From Bacteroidales bacterium M5 (lineage in GTDB: Bacteria > Bacteroidota > Bacteroidia > Bacteroidales > Muribaculaceae), in the NCBI GenBank assembly GCA_001689535.1, contig LUJP01000079.1:1-40288 (forward strand): a stretch of DNA of 40,288 nucleotides. Reading direction: 5' to 3'. Shown one piece after another: positions 25,690 through 34,908 of the stretch; the stretch's first letter is position 1; every line of letters starts with the position of its first letter. Made by a program: the position numbers and the translations under genes. The notes under the pieces were generated by a model, which was not told the DNA's origin, did not search any database, and saw only the letters and a program-made list of their open reading frames with translations.

Positions 25690-27675
25690 ATGAAACGAAA
25701 CATTATCACATTTCTGCTGCTTGCATTCTGTGCGCTTGGCTATGCCTCCGCGGCGCAGAACAAGGATGTGACCAGAGTCTATGCCGTGTTCAAGACCCAT
25801 CTCGATGTGGGCTTCACCGATCTGAGTTCGGTTGTGGAAAAACGCTATCTTACCGAATTTATTCCTAAAGCACTCGAAGTCGGAGAAAAATTGCGCGCCG
25901 ACGGCTCCGGCGAAAGATATGTGTGGACCACCGGCTCCTGGCTTATATGGAATTATCTCAATTCAGCTTCCGATGCGGACGTGAAACGCCTCGAGGATGC
26001 CATTCGCCGTGGCGACATAGTATGGAACGCTGTGCCCTACACCGTAGAGACCGAGACCATGACCGAGGATCTGCTTGAAACCAACCTCAGAGTAGCGCGC
26101 CTGCTCGACAAAAAATATGGCAAAAAGACTATTGCCGCCAAAATGACCGACGTGCCCGGCCACACCCGCAGCATAATAGCGCCTCTGGCCCGCAACGGTG
26201 TGAAATTTCTCCACATCGGAGTGAATCCGGCGTGTCCCATTCCCGCTGTGCCCTCCTTCTGCCGTTGGCGCGACCCCGACGGCAATGAGATAATGCTCGT
26301 GTATCAGCAGGACTACGGCACCGAGGATATTCTGCCCGATGGCAAGACCGTAATATCGGTCAACTTCACCGGCGACAACCATGGCCCCCATTCCTATGAG
26401 GCGGTAAAGAACATATATGCCGGACTTCGGCAGCGCTATCCCAATGCCGAAATCATCGCGGCTTCGTTCAACGAGATTGCCGAGGCTCTCGGAAAGCATA
26501 AGGACACCCTCCCGGTCGTGACCTCCGAAATAGGCGACACCTGGATTTACGGCTACGGAAGCTCTCCGATACGCATGGCCAAGTTCAGAGCTCTCTCACG
26601 CCTCTACTCAAAATGGCTGCGCGAAGGCAAAATCAAGCGCGAAAGCACCGAGTCGATAGCCTTCGCCCTTGAACTGGGCCTGATTGCCGAACACACCCAG
26701 GGCATGGATATAAAGACGCATCTTGCCAACTGGGATAAATATGACACCGACAAATTTCTTGCCGCCCGCTCCTCGGCACCCTTCCGCAAGGTAGAACAGT
26801 CATGGAAGGAGATTGACGATTATCTCTACAAAGCCATCGACTGCCTCCCGACCGCACTCAGAGCCGAAGCGGCCGACTCTCTTGCCGCCATCGACCGGAT
26901 AAAATCGCCCGCAGTGGCCAAAAGCAAGAAAGTAAGTGCCGACAGCGACTGGAATATCTCGCTGCTCACCGACAATCTGCTGAAAGTAGCCGGCGTGCGT
27001 TACCGCATGTTCGACAGCAAGGACTACGACAGCTATCTTGACCGCTATCTCCGCGCGCGCTACGGCTGGGCCCTCGACGACCTGGGAAAGACCGGCCTTG
27101 ACAAATCGGGCGCCGTAAGCGCCAATATCGGCGCCCGCGAAGTGAGTCGCAGCGTGACGAAAGAGAAAAACGGCACACGCACCGTAAGCGAGCTGCGGTT
27201 TCCGTCAACCGACAGCGTGGACAGCCGCGTATATCCCGAAAAGATAATTGTAAACACTTTCACTCATAAAAACGGCCGTAAGGCCGATATAGAACTGACG
27301 GTAGTCAATAAGCCTGCCGTACGTTTGCCCGAAGCTTACTGGCTGTCGTTCTCAGCCGACGGCATAAACGGCATTGTGGCAGAAAAGACCGGGCGCCGCG
27401 TCGATATTCTCGACGTTGTGGAGAAAGGCAACCGCCGCATGCACGGCATAGACCGCTATGTGGACATGATGACTTCGCACGGCACCATCCGCATATGGAG
27501 CAAGGATGCCTTCCTTGTAAACATAGGCAGTGCCGACGGTCTGGACTACTCCACCTCTATGCCCGACACGGCGGGAGGCATCCACTTCAACCTCAGCAAC
27601 AACCTCTGGGACACCAACTTCTCGATGTGGAACGAGGGTTCTCTCACCTATCGCTTCACCGTAGAACTCATTTAA
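25690..27675 (+). CDS. DUF5054 protein, putative GH38/57-like glycosidase
   Basis: This 661-residue secreted protein begins with a signal peptide (MKRNIITFLLLAFCALGYASA). Its N-terminal half resembles the glycoside hydrolase 38/57-like (polysaccharide deacetylase-like) fold: FKTHLDVGFTD (HxDxG-type metal/catalytic motif), MTDVPGHTRSIIAPLARNG and TSEIGDTWIYGYGSSP. I assign it to DUF5054, members of which are predicted alpha-mannosidase-like hydrolases without proven substrate. The C-terminal half is beta-rich. The start at 25690 is chosen because the frame's earlier ATG (25543) lies in the glnN terminator and ahead of the -7 box. It is monocistronic, with a terminator following. Nothing in the neighbourhood reveals the substrate. 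Confidence 0.82.
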   Translation: MKRNIITFLLLAFCALGYASAAQNKDVTRVYAVFKTHLDVGFTDLSSVVEKRYLTEFIPKALEVGEKLRADGSGERYVWTTGSWLIWNYLNSASDADVKRLEDAIRRGDIVWNAVPYTVETETMTEDLLETNLRVARLLDKKYGKKTIAAKMTDVPGHTRSIIAPLARNGVKFLHIGVNPACPIPAVPSFCRWRDPDGNEIMLVYQQDYGTEDILPDGKTVISVNFTGDNHGPHSYEAVKNIYAGLRQRYPNAEIIAASFNEIAEALGKHKDTLPVVTSEIGDTWIYGYGSSPIRMAKFRALSRLYSKWLREGKIKRESTESIAFALELGLIAEHTQGMDIKTHLANWDKYDTDKFLAARSSAPFRKVEQSWKEIDDYLYKAIDCLPTALRAEAADSLAAIDRIKSPAVAKSKKVSADSDWNISLLTDNLLKVAGVRYRMFDSKDYDSYLDRYLRARYGWALDDLGKTGLDKSGAVSANIGAREVSRSVTKEKNGTRTVSELRFPSTDSVDSRVYPEKIIVNTFTHKNGRKADIELTVVNKPAVRLPEAYWLSFSADGINGIVAEKTGRRVDILDVVEKGNRRMHGIDRYVDMMTSHGTIRIWSKDAFLVNIGSADGLDYSTSMPDTAGGIHFNLSNNLWDTNFSMWNEGSLTYRFTVELI

Positions 27676-27696
27676 GTCTACTCTTTTATTGCAGTG

Positions 27697-27738
27697 CCGT
27701 CGGCCGTCCGCTATCTAACGGGCGACCGACGGTCTTTT
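27697..27738 (+). terminator. Terminator after DUF5054 gene
   Basis: CCGTCGGCCGTCCG faces CGGGCGACCGACGG (14 positions with one mismatch and one G-T) followed by TCTTTTAT. Good intrinsic terminator. Confidence 0.8.
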
Positions 27739-27770
27739 ATTATAATGGCCCAATTATTTTTACGCAATTA

Positions 27771-27801
27771 TTGACTGCTGGAAAAGCTTTTACTACCTTT
27801 G
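27771..27801 (+). promoter_or_regulatory. Putative promoter of S9 peptidase gene
   Basis: TTG (27771-27773), 20 bases, then TACCTTTG (27794-27801); transcription start near 27808, about 19 bases before the ATG at 27827. Confidence 0.68.
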
Positions 27802-27826
27802 TAAGGATATTGAACCATTATTCATT

Positions 27827-30268
27827 ATGCGACACATTTTCACTTCTCTGACCCTGTGCGCCGCCATCTCGGTTGCCGCCCAGGTCACAACGTCAGTCGA
27901 CCGGTTTGACTACTACGGCCCGTTTCCGGTAGCCGCCCCGCTTATGATCGACTCTCTTGATGTCAACTCCAAACCCTACGACGCTTCCGCGCTCCTGAGC
28001 CAACCGCTTCAGAACCGCGCCACGCTCCCGTCAGGCAAAAGCGTAAACGGCCCGGCAGCGCCCGGCTATTCCGCCGCGCCCGCGCTCCACGTGCTTGCCT
28101 TCACGCTGGAAAACGAGGCTTTCGACACTCCGGCCATAAAAGTCGACGGCCTGAAAAACTACAAGCTTACGGTCGACGGCAAGGACGCTCCAAAAGAACT
28201 GCGTCTGGCCCCTGCCTCCCACCGGGTGGTCATAAAATACCTCTCCGAGCCCTCGCGCACCGACTCCGTGAAAGTAACTCTCACCTCACGCACTCCGGTT
28301 AAGATCACCGATGGCGCAAAGCGGCTCTACGGCATGAACGAGGTGCTTGACGGCACCCGCATTTCCTCCGTCACCATCTCGCCCGACGGCCGCCATCTCA
28401 TCACCTGCTACGCCACAACACTTCCCGGCGGAAAGACAGAGAATGAGTGGCGCGTGACCGATGCCGCTACCGGACAGCTCAAGGCTTCGCACCGGCAGCC
28501 GGTGGCATGGCTTCCAGTCTCCTCGCGCTATTATCTCACGCGCACCACACCCGACGGCAAGACACTCTATGCCGTAGACCCTGCGACGGGAGCCGAGACC
28601 CTGTTTGCTTCGGCTGTGCCCGACGGACGCCTTGTGATTATGCCCGACGAGAAACGCATTCTGGTAATCGGAACCGCCAAGGGGCCGAAAGAAGACAAAG
28701 ACATATACCGCATTCTCGAGCCGGATGACCGTCAGCCCGGCTGGCGCAACCGTCCCACTCTCTCCATCTACGATATAGCTTCAGGTACCATGCGCCCGCT
28801 CACGCATGGCCACCGCGCCACACGCCTCCTCGACGTGGCCGACGACGGCAGCCGCGTGCTCCTTTCAGTGAGCGAGAGCCGTCTGGAAAAACGCCCGACC
28901 ACGCTCAGCACCATTCTTTCAGTTGACCTCGCAACGCTCAAGGCCGATACCATCGTGGCCCGCGACGGATTCACCGGCGGCGCACGCTTCTCGCCCGACG
29001 CCACCGAGATACTGATTACCGGCTCTCCGGAAGCATTGGGAGGCATAGGCAATGTGGTGCCCGAAGGACGCATTCCCAGCATGACGGACAATCAGCTGTT
29101 CCTGCGTCGCGCCGACGGCACATTCGAGCCCCTCACACGCGATTTCAACCCCAGCGTAAGCTCAGTGAGCTGGAGCCGCGCCGACGGAATGATTTACTTC
29201 ACGGCCGAAAACCGCGACTGCGTGAGCCTCTACCGCCTCAACCCCGCCAACGGCAAAATAACCCGGATTGCCGTGCCCGAGGACCTGGTGAAAGGCTTCT
29301 CGCTCCCGCGCGCCGGCACCACCATAGCCTGGACCGGACAGAGCGCCTCAAACCCCGACCGCCTCTATACGCTCGACACCCGGCGGATGAAATCCACTCT
29401 GCTCGACGAGCCGCTGCGCGATGTGATGGCGCAGGTGCGTCTGGGCAAATGCGAGCCCTGGACATTCGTCAACTCCCGCGGCGACAGCATCTGGGGACGT
29501 TTCTATCTGCCACCGGATTTCGACCCCGCGCGCAAATATCCCATGATTGTGAATTACTACGGTGGCTGCAGCCCCGTGGAGCGCACGTTTGAGAGCCGTT
29601 ATCCCCACCACGCCTACGCCGCACAGGGCTATGTGGTGCTCGTGCTCGAGCCCAGCGGTGCCACAGGCTTCGGCCAGGAATTCTCGTCGCGCCACGTAAA
29701 GACTGCAGGCAAAGGAGTGGCCGAGGACATTATTGAAGGAACCAAACTCTTCGGCCGCCAGCACCAGTATGTGGACACCACCCGCATAGGCTGCATAGGC
29801 GCATCCTACGGCGGATTCATGACACAGTATCTGCAGACGCTCACCCCCATGTTTGCCGCCGCCATATCCCACGCCGGCATCAGCGACCACACAAGCTACT
29901 GGGGCGAAGGCTACTGGGGATATTCTTACAGCGAAGTGTCGATGGGCGACGCCTACCCGTGGTCTGATCCCGACCTATACGTGAAACAGAGCCCTCTGTT
30001 CCGCGCCGACCGCATCACCACACCCCTTCTTTTCCTCCATGGCGATTCCGACCATAACGTGCCGCCGGGCGAAAGCATCCAGATGTTCACCGCCCTCAAG
30101 CTGCTCGGATGCCCCACGGCTTTTGTAGAGGTAACCGGCCAGGACCACCATATCCTCGACTACGACAAGCGCCGCAAATGGCAGGACACCATCTTTGCCT
30201 GGTTTGCGAAGTATCTCAAAGACCAGCCTGAATGGTGGGACGCTCTTTATCCTCCCGTATCTCTATAA
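27827..30268 (+). CDS. S9 family prolyl oligopeptidase-type peptidase
   Basis: This 813-residue exported serine peptidase (signal peptide MRHIFTSLTLCAAISVAAQ) has a beta-propeller-like middle with repeated S/A-P-D-G motifs (ISPDGRHLI, TPDGKTLYA, RFSPDATEI) and a C-terminal alpha/beta-hydrolase domain. The triad is Ser660 in GASYGGF, Asp742 in HGDSDHNVP and His774 in QDHHI. Relatives (DPP IV, acylaminoacyl peptidase, prolyl tripeptidyl peptidase) remove short peptides from the N-terminus; substrate specificity cannot be read here. It probably acts in the periplasm on imported peptides. It has its own promoter; the thioredoxin gene follows after 58 bases with an additional -7 box between them. 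Confidence 0.93.
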   Translation: MRHIFTSLTLCAAISVAAQVTTSVDRFDYYGPFPVAAPLMIDSLDVNSKPYDASALLSQPLQNRATLPSGKSVNGPAAPGYSAAPALHVLAFTLENEAFDTPAIKVDGLKNYKLTVDGKDAPKELRLAPASHRVVIKYLSEPSRTDSVKVTLTSRTPVKITDGAKRLYGMNEVLDGTRISSVTISPDGRHLITCYATTLPGGKTENEWRVTDAATGQLKASHRQPVAWLPVSSRYYLTRTTPDGKTLYAVDPATGAETLFASAVPDGRLVIMPDEKRILVIGTAKGPKEDKDIYRILEPDDRQPGWRNRPTLSIYDIASGTMRPLTHGHRATRLLDVADDGSRVLLSVSESRLEKRPTTLSTILSVDLATLKADTIVARDGFTGGARFSPDATEILITGSPEALGGIGNVVPEGRIPSMTDNQLFLRRADGTFEPLTRDFNPSVSSVSWSRADGMIYFTAENRDCVSLYRLNPANGKITRIAVPEDLVKGFSLPRAGTTIAWTGQSASNPDRLYTLDTRRMKSTLLDEPLRDVMAQVRLGKCEPWTFVNSRGDSIWGRFYLPPDFDPARKYPMIVNYYGGCSPVERTFESRYPHHAYAAQGYVVLVLEPSGATGFGQEFSSRHVKTAGKGVAEDIIEGTKLFGRQHQYVDTTRIGCIGASYGGFMTQYLQTLTPMFAAAISHAGISDHTSYWGEGYWGYSYSEVSMGDAYPWSDPDLYVKQSPLFRADRITTPLLFLHGDSDHNVPPGESIQMFTALKLLGCPTAFVEVTGQDHHILDYDKRRKWQDTIFAWFAKYLKDQPEWWDALYPPVSL

Positions 30269-30274
30269 ATTTAT

Positions 30275-30282
30275 TATATTTG
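30275..30282 (+). promoter_or_regulatory. Putative -7 element of thioredoxin gene
   Basis: TATATTTG, 44 bases before the ATG at 30327. No -33 TTG at standard spacing. It may add to read-through from the S9 gene. Confidence 0.45.
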
Positions 30283-30326
30283 CACATCCAATCATCAGAA
30301 ACAGATAAAATCAAATACCCTCAATT

Positions 30327-30791
30327 ATGAAAATCAACCGTATTTTCGCTGCTCTTTCAGCCGTAGCCATCATGTGCTCAGCCTGCAGCAACAGTTCAAA
30401 AACCACTGCCGAGGCCACCGACACCGCAGCTGTCGAGGCCGCAACCACCGAAGTTGCTCCCGCCGCTTCCGATGAGCCCGTGGAGGTTATCACCCCCCAG
30501 GCCACTCTCGCCGCCACTGCCGACATGCCCGTAGTAATAGACTTCTGGGCTACATGGTGCGGTCCCTGCCAGCAGTTCAAACCCGTGTTCCACAAAGTAG
30601 CCGCCGACCTTGCAGGAAAGGCCCGCTTCTGCTCTGTGGATGTTGACCAGTGCCCTGAAATCGCCAAGAAATATGAGGTTCAGTCCATCCCCAACATCAT
30701 AATTCTGAAAACCGACGGCACCGTAGCCTCCAAAGTAGGCGCCATGTCCGAAGAGGAATTCCTGAAATACCTCTCCGAAAACGGCATCTGA
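30327..30791 (+). CDS. Thioredoxin-fold lipoprotein
   Basis: This 154-residue protein is a lipoprotein (signal MKINRIFAALSAVAIMCSAC, Cys20) with an Ala/Thr/Glu-rich linker of about 40 residues and a complete thioredoxin domain. The active site is FWATWCGPCQQFKP with Cys78 and Cys81, and the cis-Pro loop is QSIPNIIILK. The WCGPC motif is that of reducing thioredoxins, not of DsbA oxidases. Anchored to the outer or inner membrane, it would reduce or isomerise disulfides in the periplasm; the electron donor is not seen. It is closed by a very strong terminator. Confidence 0.93.
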   Translation: MKINRIFAALSAVAIMCSACSNSSKTTAEATDTAAVEAATTEVAPAASDEPVEVITPQATLAATADMPVVIDFWATWCGPCQQFKPVFHKVAADLAGKARFCSVDVDQCPEIAKKYEVQSIPNIIILKTDGTVASKVGAMSEEEFLKYLSENGI

Positions 30792-30809
30792 TCTCCCCTG
30801 CTCCCACAC

Positions 30810-30859
30810 AAAAATTAGGCCCCGCGTCACCCACTCTGTGACGCAGGGCCTAATTTTTT
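30810..30859 (+). terminator. Strong terminator after thioredoxin gene
   Basis: A 21-base arm (30810-30830) pairs at 20 positions with 30838-30858, with loop CCACTCT and a T-tract on the plus strand. The A-run on the left makes it bidirectional, so it may also stop transcripts coming from the PurF-like gene. Confidence 0.93.
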
Positions 30860-30989
30860 GGCTTAACTGCGTTTTCCTATAAAGCAATCTCATGGTGGGG
30901 GCTCGACGTCTATTAACCCCAATCCATGGAATCCATTGACGGGAAACCGGCAATAAAATTAGTGGATGTTGAAAAACCGCGAAATGTAG

Positions 30990-31009
30990 GGCTGCTCCAT
31001 GGAGCAGCC
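30990..31009. repeat. Perfect 20-bp palindrome
   Basis: The sequence GGCTGCTCCATGGAGCAGCC reads identically on both strands. It lies in the 3' region of the PurF-like gene, 117 bases beyond its stop codon. Confidence 0.8.
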
Positions 31010-31033
31010 GACCATAGAGCATTGGGTATCAAC

Positions 31034-31053
31034 GGGTGCACGAGCACGCACCC
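31034..31053. repeat. Short hairpin element
   Basis: GGGTGC (31034-31039) and GCACCC (31048-31053) form a 6-bp stem; an alternative inner stem GTGC/GCAC uses the loop bases. It lies close to the 20-bp palindrome and probably belongs to the same element. Confidence 0.55.
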
Positions 31054-31125
31054 CTACACTTCGGGTGATAATTTGAGTTTTGCAACACCCACCAATGGGG
31101 TGTAGGCTGGAATAACGGCGCGGAA

Positions 31126-33012
31126 TCAGCGGCGGTCGGGGTCGCCTTCGTAGAAGTTTACGTAGGCGCGGTTCACGAGGCGGGTGCCGCCGGGGGTTGG
31201 ATAGTCGCCGGAGAAGTACCAGTCGCCGGGATTGTCGGGGATGGCCTTGTGCATGTCAGGGAGGGTCTGATAAACGAGCTCCACCTCGGCGTTGCAGTCC
31301 TCTGGGGTGAGAAGTTCCGCGATTTTGCGCGAGATATCCTCGTCGGTGAAGGGTTCGTAAATGGCCTTGACGCAGTTGCGCTGCTCGGCAGCCGGTTTCT
31401 TAAGCTCGGCCACACAGTCCCGGTACACCTCCTCGAGCACAGACTCGCGGCCGGTCTCACGCAGAAGCGCCACAGCCGCCTTGAATGCTATGAATTCGGC
31501 CATACGGCTCATGTCTATGCCGTAACAGTCGGGATACCGCACCTGAGGCGACGATGACACCACCACAATCTTGCGGGGCTCCAGACGGCTGAGGATGCGC
31601 AGGATGCTTTGCTTGAGAGTGGTGCCGCGCACCATCGAGTCGTCAATCACCACCAGACGGTCAACGCCCGGACGCACGCAGCCATAGGTCACGTCGTATA
31701 CGTGGGCGGCAAGGTCGTTGCGGGTGTCGCCCTCGGCTATGAACGTGCGGAGTTTTATATCCTTTATGGCCACCTTCTCCTCACGTATCTTTCGCCGCAT
31801 TATCTCATGAAGTTTCTCCGAGGTAAGTTCTCCGGCGGCACTCAGACGCGATATTTCCTCGAAGCGCTGGGCGTCGAGGTGCTGCTCAAGACCGCGAATC
31901 ATACCCATGAAAGCCACTTCGGCCGTATTGGGGATGAAGGAGAACACCGTGTTGTCGGGATCGTTGTCTATTGCCTGAAGAATCCTCGGCACGAGCAGAC
32001 GGCCCAGCTCCTTGCGCTCGCGATAGATATCGGCATCGCTTCCTCGCGAGAAATAGATGCGCTCAAACGAGCAGCGGCGATTCTCACCCTCGGGCAAAAT
32101 CCGCTCCACCTTCACCTCGGCATGATTGTTGACCATAATGGCCTCGCCGGGCATCAGCTCCTTCACGCTACCGAAATCCACATCCATCACCGTCTGGATC
32201 ACGGGACGCTCCGAGGCAACTACCACAATCTCGTCGTCGACATAATAGAACGCCGGACGTATGCCGTGAGGGTCACGGATCACAAACATGTCGCCCGATC
32301 CCGTGGCACCGCACATGGCATAGCCGCCGTCCCAGGCGGGAGCGCACTGTCCTATCACGCGGGCCAGGTCTATCTCGTCTTCTATGCGCCGTGTAAGCGC
32401 CGGCTCCTGAAGCTCGTCGCGGTAGCGGCGGTATATGCGGTGATTCTCCTTGTCAAGGGCATAGCCCAGCTGCTCGAGTATCACAATGGTGTCGCTGAAC
32501 AGACGGGGATGCTGACCGCGCTCCACTATGGACTGGAATATCTCGTCGACGTTGGTCATATTGAAATTTCCGCACATCAGCAGATTGCGCGAACGCCAGT
32601 TGTTGCGCCGCAAAAAAGGATGAACATAGCTCAGACCCGAGCGGCCCGTGGTGCTGTAGCGGAGATGTCCCATATAGATCTCGCCCACAAACGGTTCCTC
32701 ACGCTCAACCTGCGAAGGGGTGAGGTTTTCCACATCGTCGGCGGCAAGCCGGGGAAAAATCCGCGAGAATATCTCCTGAATGGCCTGGGCGCCGAGCGCG
32801 CGTTCGCGCCACACATATTCGGTGCCCGGCCGTGCGTCGAGTTTCACCACGCCCACACCTGCGCCTTCCTGGCCGCGGTTGTGCTGCTTCTCCATCATCA
32901 GATAGAGCTTCTCCAGTCCGTAACGGTAAGTACCGTATTTCTCTTTATAATATTCAAGCGGCTTGCGGAGGCGTATCATCACTATTCCGCATTCATGTTT
33001 GAGCTGTTCCAT
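31126..33012 (-). CDS. purF: Amidophosphoribosyltransferase-like protein (PurF family, long form)
   Basis: This 628-residue protein combines an N-terminal Ntn (class II) glutaminase domain with a C-terminal PRPP-binding phosphoribosyltransferase domain. The nucleophile is Cys8 (KHECGIV), which would be exposed by removing seven residues. Family motifs: HNRGQEGAG, MGHLRYSTTG, CGNFNMTN, RDPHGIRPAFYY, and the PRPP loop VVIDDSMVRGTTL. Typical PurF is about 470-510 residues; this one is longer, with an insertion in the glutaminase part and between the domains (EEISRLSAAGELTSEKLHEIMRRKIREE), so it may be a divergent PurF paralogue known from Bacteroidales and not the main purine enzyme. Start at 33012 (MEQLKHECG) is chosen over 33042, which lies in the -7 box. 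Confidence 0.88.
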   Translation of the reverse strand: MEQLKHECGIVMIRLRKPLEYYKEKYGTYRYGLEKLYLMMEKQHNRGQEGAGVGVVKLDARPGTEYVWRERALGAQAIQEIFSRIFPRLAADDVENLTPSQVEREEPFVGEIYMGHLRYSTTGRSGLSYVHPFLRRNNWRSRNLLMCGNFNMTNVDEIFQSIVERGQHPRLFSDTIVILEQLGYALDKENHRIYRRYRDELQEPALTRRIEDEIDLARVIGQCAPAWDGGYAMCGATGSGDMFVIRDPHGIRPAFYYVDDEIVVVASERPVIQTVMDVDFGSVKELMPGEAIMVNNHAEVKVERILPEGENRRCSFERIYFSRGSDADIYRERKELGRLLVPRILQAIDNDPDNTVFSFIPNTAEVAFMGMIRGLEQHLDAQRFEEISRLSAAGELTSEKLHEIMRRKIREEKVAIKDIKLRTFIAEGDTRNDLAAHVYDVTYGCVRPGVDRLVVIDDSMVRGTTLKQSILRILSRLEPRKIVVVSSSPQVRYPDCYGIDMSRMAEFIAFKAAVALLRETGRESVLEEVYRDCVAELKKPAAEQRNCVKAIYEPFTDEDISRKIAELLTPEDCNAEVELVYQTLPDMHKAIPDNPGDWYFSGDYPTPGGTRLVNRAYVNFYEGDPDRR

Positions 33013-33039
33013 TGAATCCGACGTTTTCAAATTAAGGCG

Positions 33040-33047
33040 CAAAAATA
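33040..33047 (-). promoter_or_regulatory. Putative -7 element of PurF-like gene
   Basis: The minus strand reads TATTTTTG, a full match. Transcription would begin near 33033, about 21 bases before the ATG at 33012. Confidence 0.5.
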
Positions 33048-33125
33048 ATCATAAATCGGTTATGACGGCACGATGCGGCCCGGTTTTTTTCGTCATTTTT
33101 AGAGTATGGTTTCCCGATTTTTTAT

Positions 33126-33133
33126 TAGCTTTG
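33126..33133 (+). promoter_or_regulatory. Putative -7 element of galK
   Basis: TAGCTTTG matches TAnnTTTG; start of transcription would be near 33140, leaving a leader of about 67 bases before the galK ATG. No -33 TTG is seen at normal spacing. Confidence 0.5.
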
Positions 33134-33206
33134 CCTACACTATGCCGGCCGTCCCGGCAATACTCTAATCGCATCATTATTCTTACCTAAAATAACATTC
33201 TTCATC

Positions 33207-34346
<1,140 letters not shown>

Positions 34347-34369
34347 TCGGCACAACCCAATCCATAAAC

Positions 34370-34413
34370 AGAGCCGCGTCACTCCCCCCCGGATGACGCG
34401 GCTCTTCCTTTTT
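34370..34413 (+). terminator. Intrinsic terminator after galK
   Basis: AGAGCCGCGTCA (34370-34381) pairs with TGACGCGGCTCT (34394-34405), 12 bp perfect, followed by TCCTTTTTT. Confidence 0.92.
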
Positions 34414-34421
34414 TGTACCAT

Positions 34422-34643
34422 TTACGAATTCAGAATAAACGGGTCAATGTAAAAAACAGGCTCAGGTGTAAAAACAGTAAGTTCGACGGCCGGAGGCTGC
34501 CACGCCGACAGTGCGACACAAAGCAAAGCGGAGGCTACCACGGAGCTGCCCACCGCGCTCAATGACAGCACGACAAAGACACGCCCGGACTCGGCCCGGT
34601 GGTGACGAGCTACTTTGCATCCACCGACACCGTGCTCACACAT
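34422..34643 (-). CDS. Doubtful small membrane protein ORF
   Basis: I do not recognise this 73-residue ORF. It would have a basic N-terminal part (ARHHRAESGR), one hydrophobic segment (VFVVLSLSAVGSSVVASALLCVALSAW) and an outside tail (TPEPVFYIDPFILNS). This topology is plausible for a small membrane protein, but there is no TAnnTTTG box upstream on the minus strand and the start codon is uncertain; it could also be a remnant or a chance frame. It lies between the galK terminator and the acyl-CoA synthetase promoter, an otherwise gene-free 490-base stretch. Confidence 0.25.
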   Translation of the reverse strand: MCEHGVGGCKVARHHRAESGRVFVVLSLSAVGSSVVASALLCVALSAWQPPAVELTVFTPEPVFYIDPFILNS

Positions 34644-34720
34644 GTTGACTGAATCACCCCAAAGCACTCCGGCTATACCGCTACAGTATTGCACAAAAGA
34701 ACTTTTTTTGTAACATAATG

Positions 34721-34751
34721 TTGCAATATATAAACGGGCGTCTTACATTTG
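34721..34751 (+). promoter_or_regulatory. Putative promoter of acyl-CoA synthetase gene
   Basis: TTG (34721-34723), 20 bases, then TACATTTG (34744-34751). Transcription would begin near 34758. The inverted repeat AACAT-a-ATGTT (34712-34722) overlaps the -33 element and could be an operator half-site pair. Confidence 0.62.
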
Positions 34752-34757
34752 CCTACC

Positions 34758-34908
34758 GCCAGTTTCCATTAGGTTTCATTTATTTATTTTTTCATTGTCA
34801 TTCCTAACATCCGGTTAGCGTGTTCAGCATCCGCTGAATTCACGGATATAACTCCATTTCTCTCCACCGCCCTCGGCATGACAATGGCTATATCAAGGGA
34901 AAAAAGAA
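34758..34908 (+). promoter_or_regulatory. Structured 5' leader of acyl-CoA synthetase mRNA
   Basis: The predicted leader is about 150 bases, unusually long here. CATTGTCAT (34793-34801) is perfectly complementary to ATGACAATG (34878-34886), closing a domain that contains CTAAC-atccg-GTTAG (34804-34818) and TTCAGC-atcc-GCTGAA (34823-34838). Both hairpin loops expose ATCC(G), and the CGGAT at 34843-34847 could pair with either. This looks like a switchable RNA element; I cannot match it to a known riboswitch class. Confidence 0.45.

Larger units (their letters stand above)
30792..31125. other. Palindrome-rich intergenic between thioredoxin and PurF-like genes
   Basis: No gene is supported. Apart from the thioredoxin terminator (30810-30859), this 3'-3' region contains a perfect 20-bp palindrome at 30990-31009, a GGGTGC/GCACCC hairpin at 31034-31053, and ACACCC facing GGGTGT near 31085-31105. 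Their density suggests a dispersed intergenic repeat, but there is no second copy inside the window. Confidence 0.6.

Noticed and set aside
31609..33015. Long open frame antisense to the PurF-like gene
   Set aside because: It mirrors the true coding frame of a GC-rich gene, has no domain motifs and no promoter; a typical antisense shadow.
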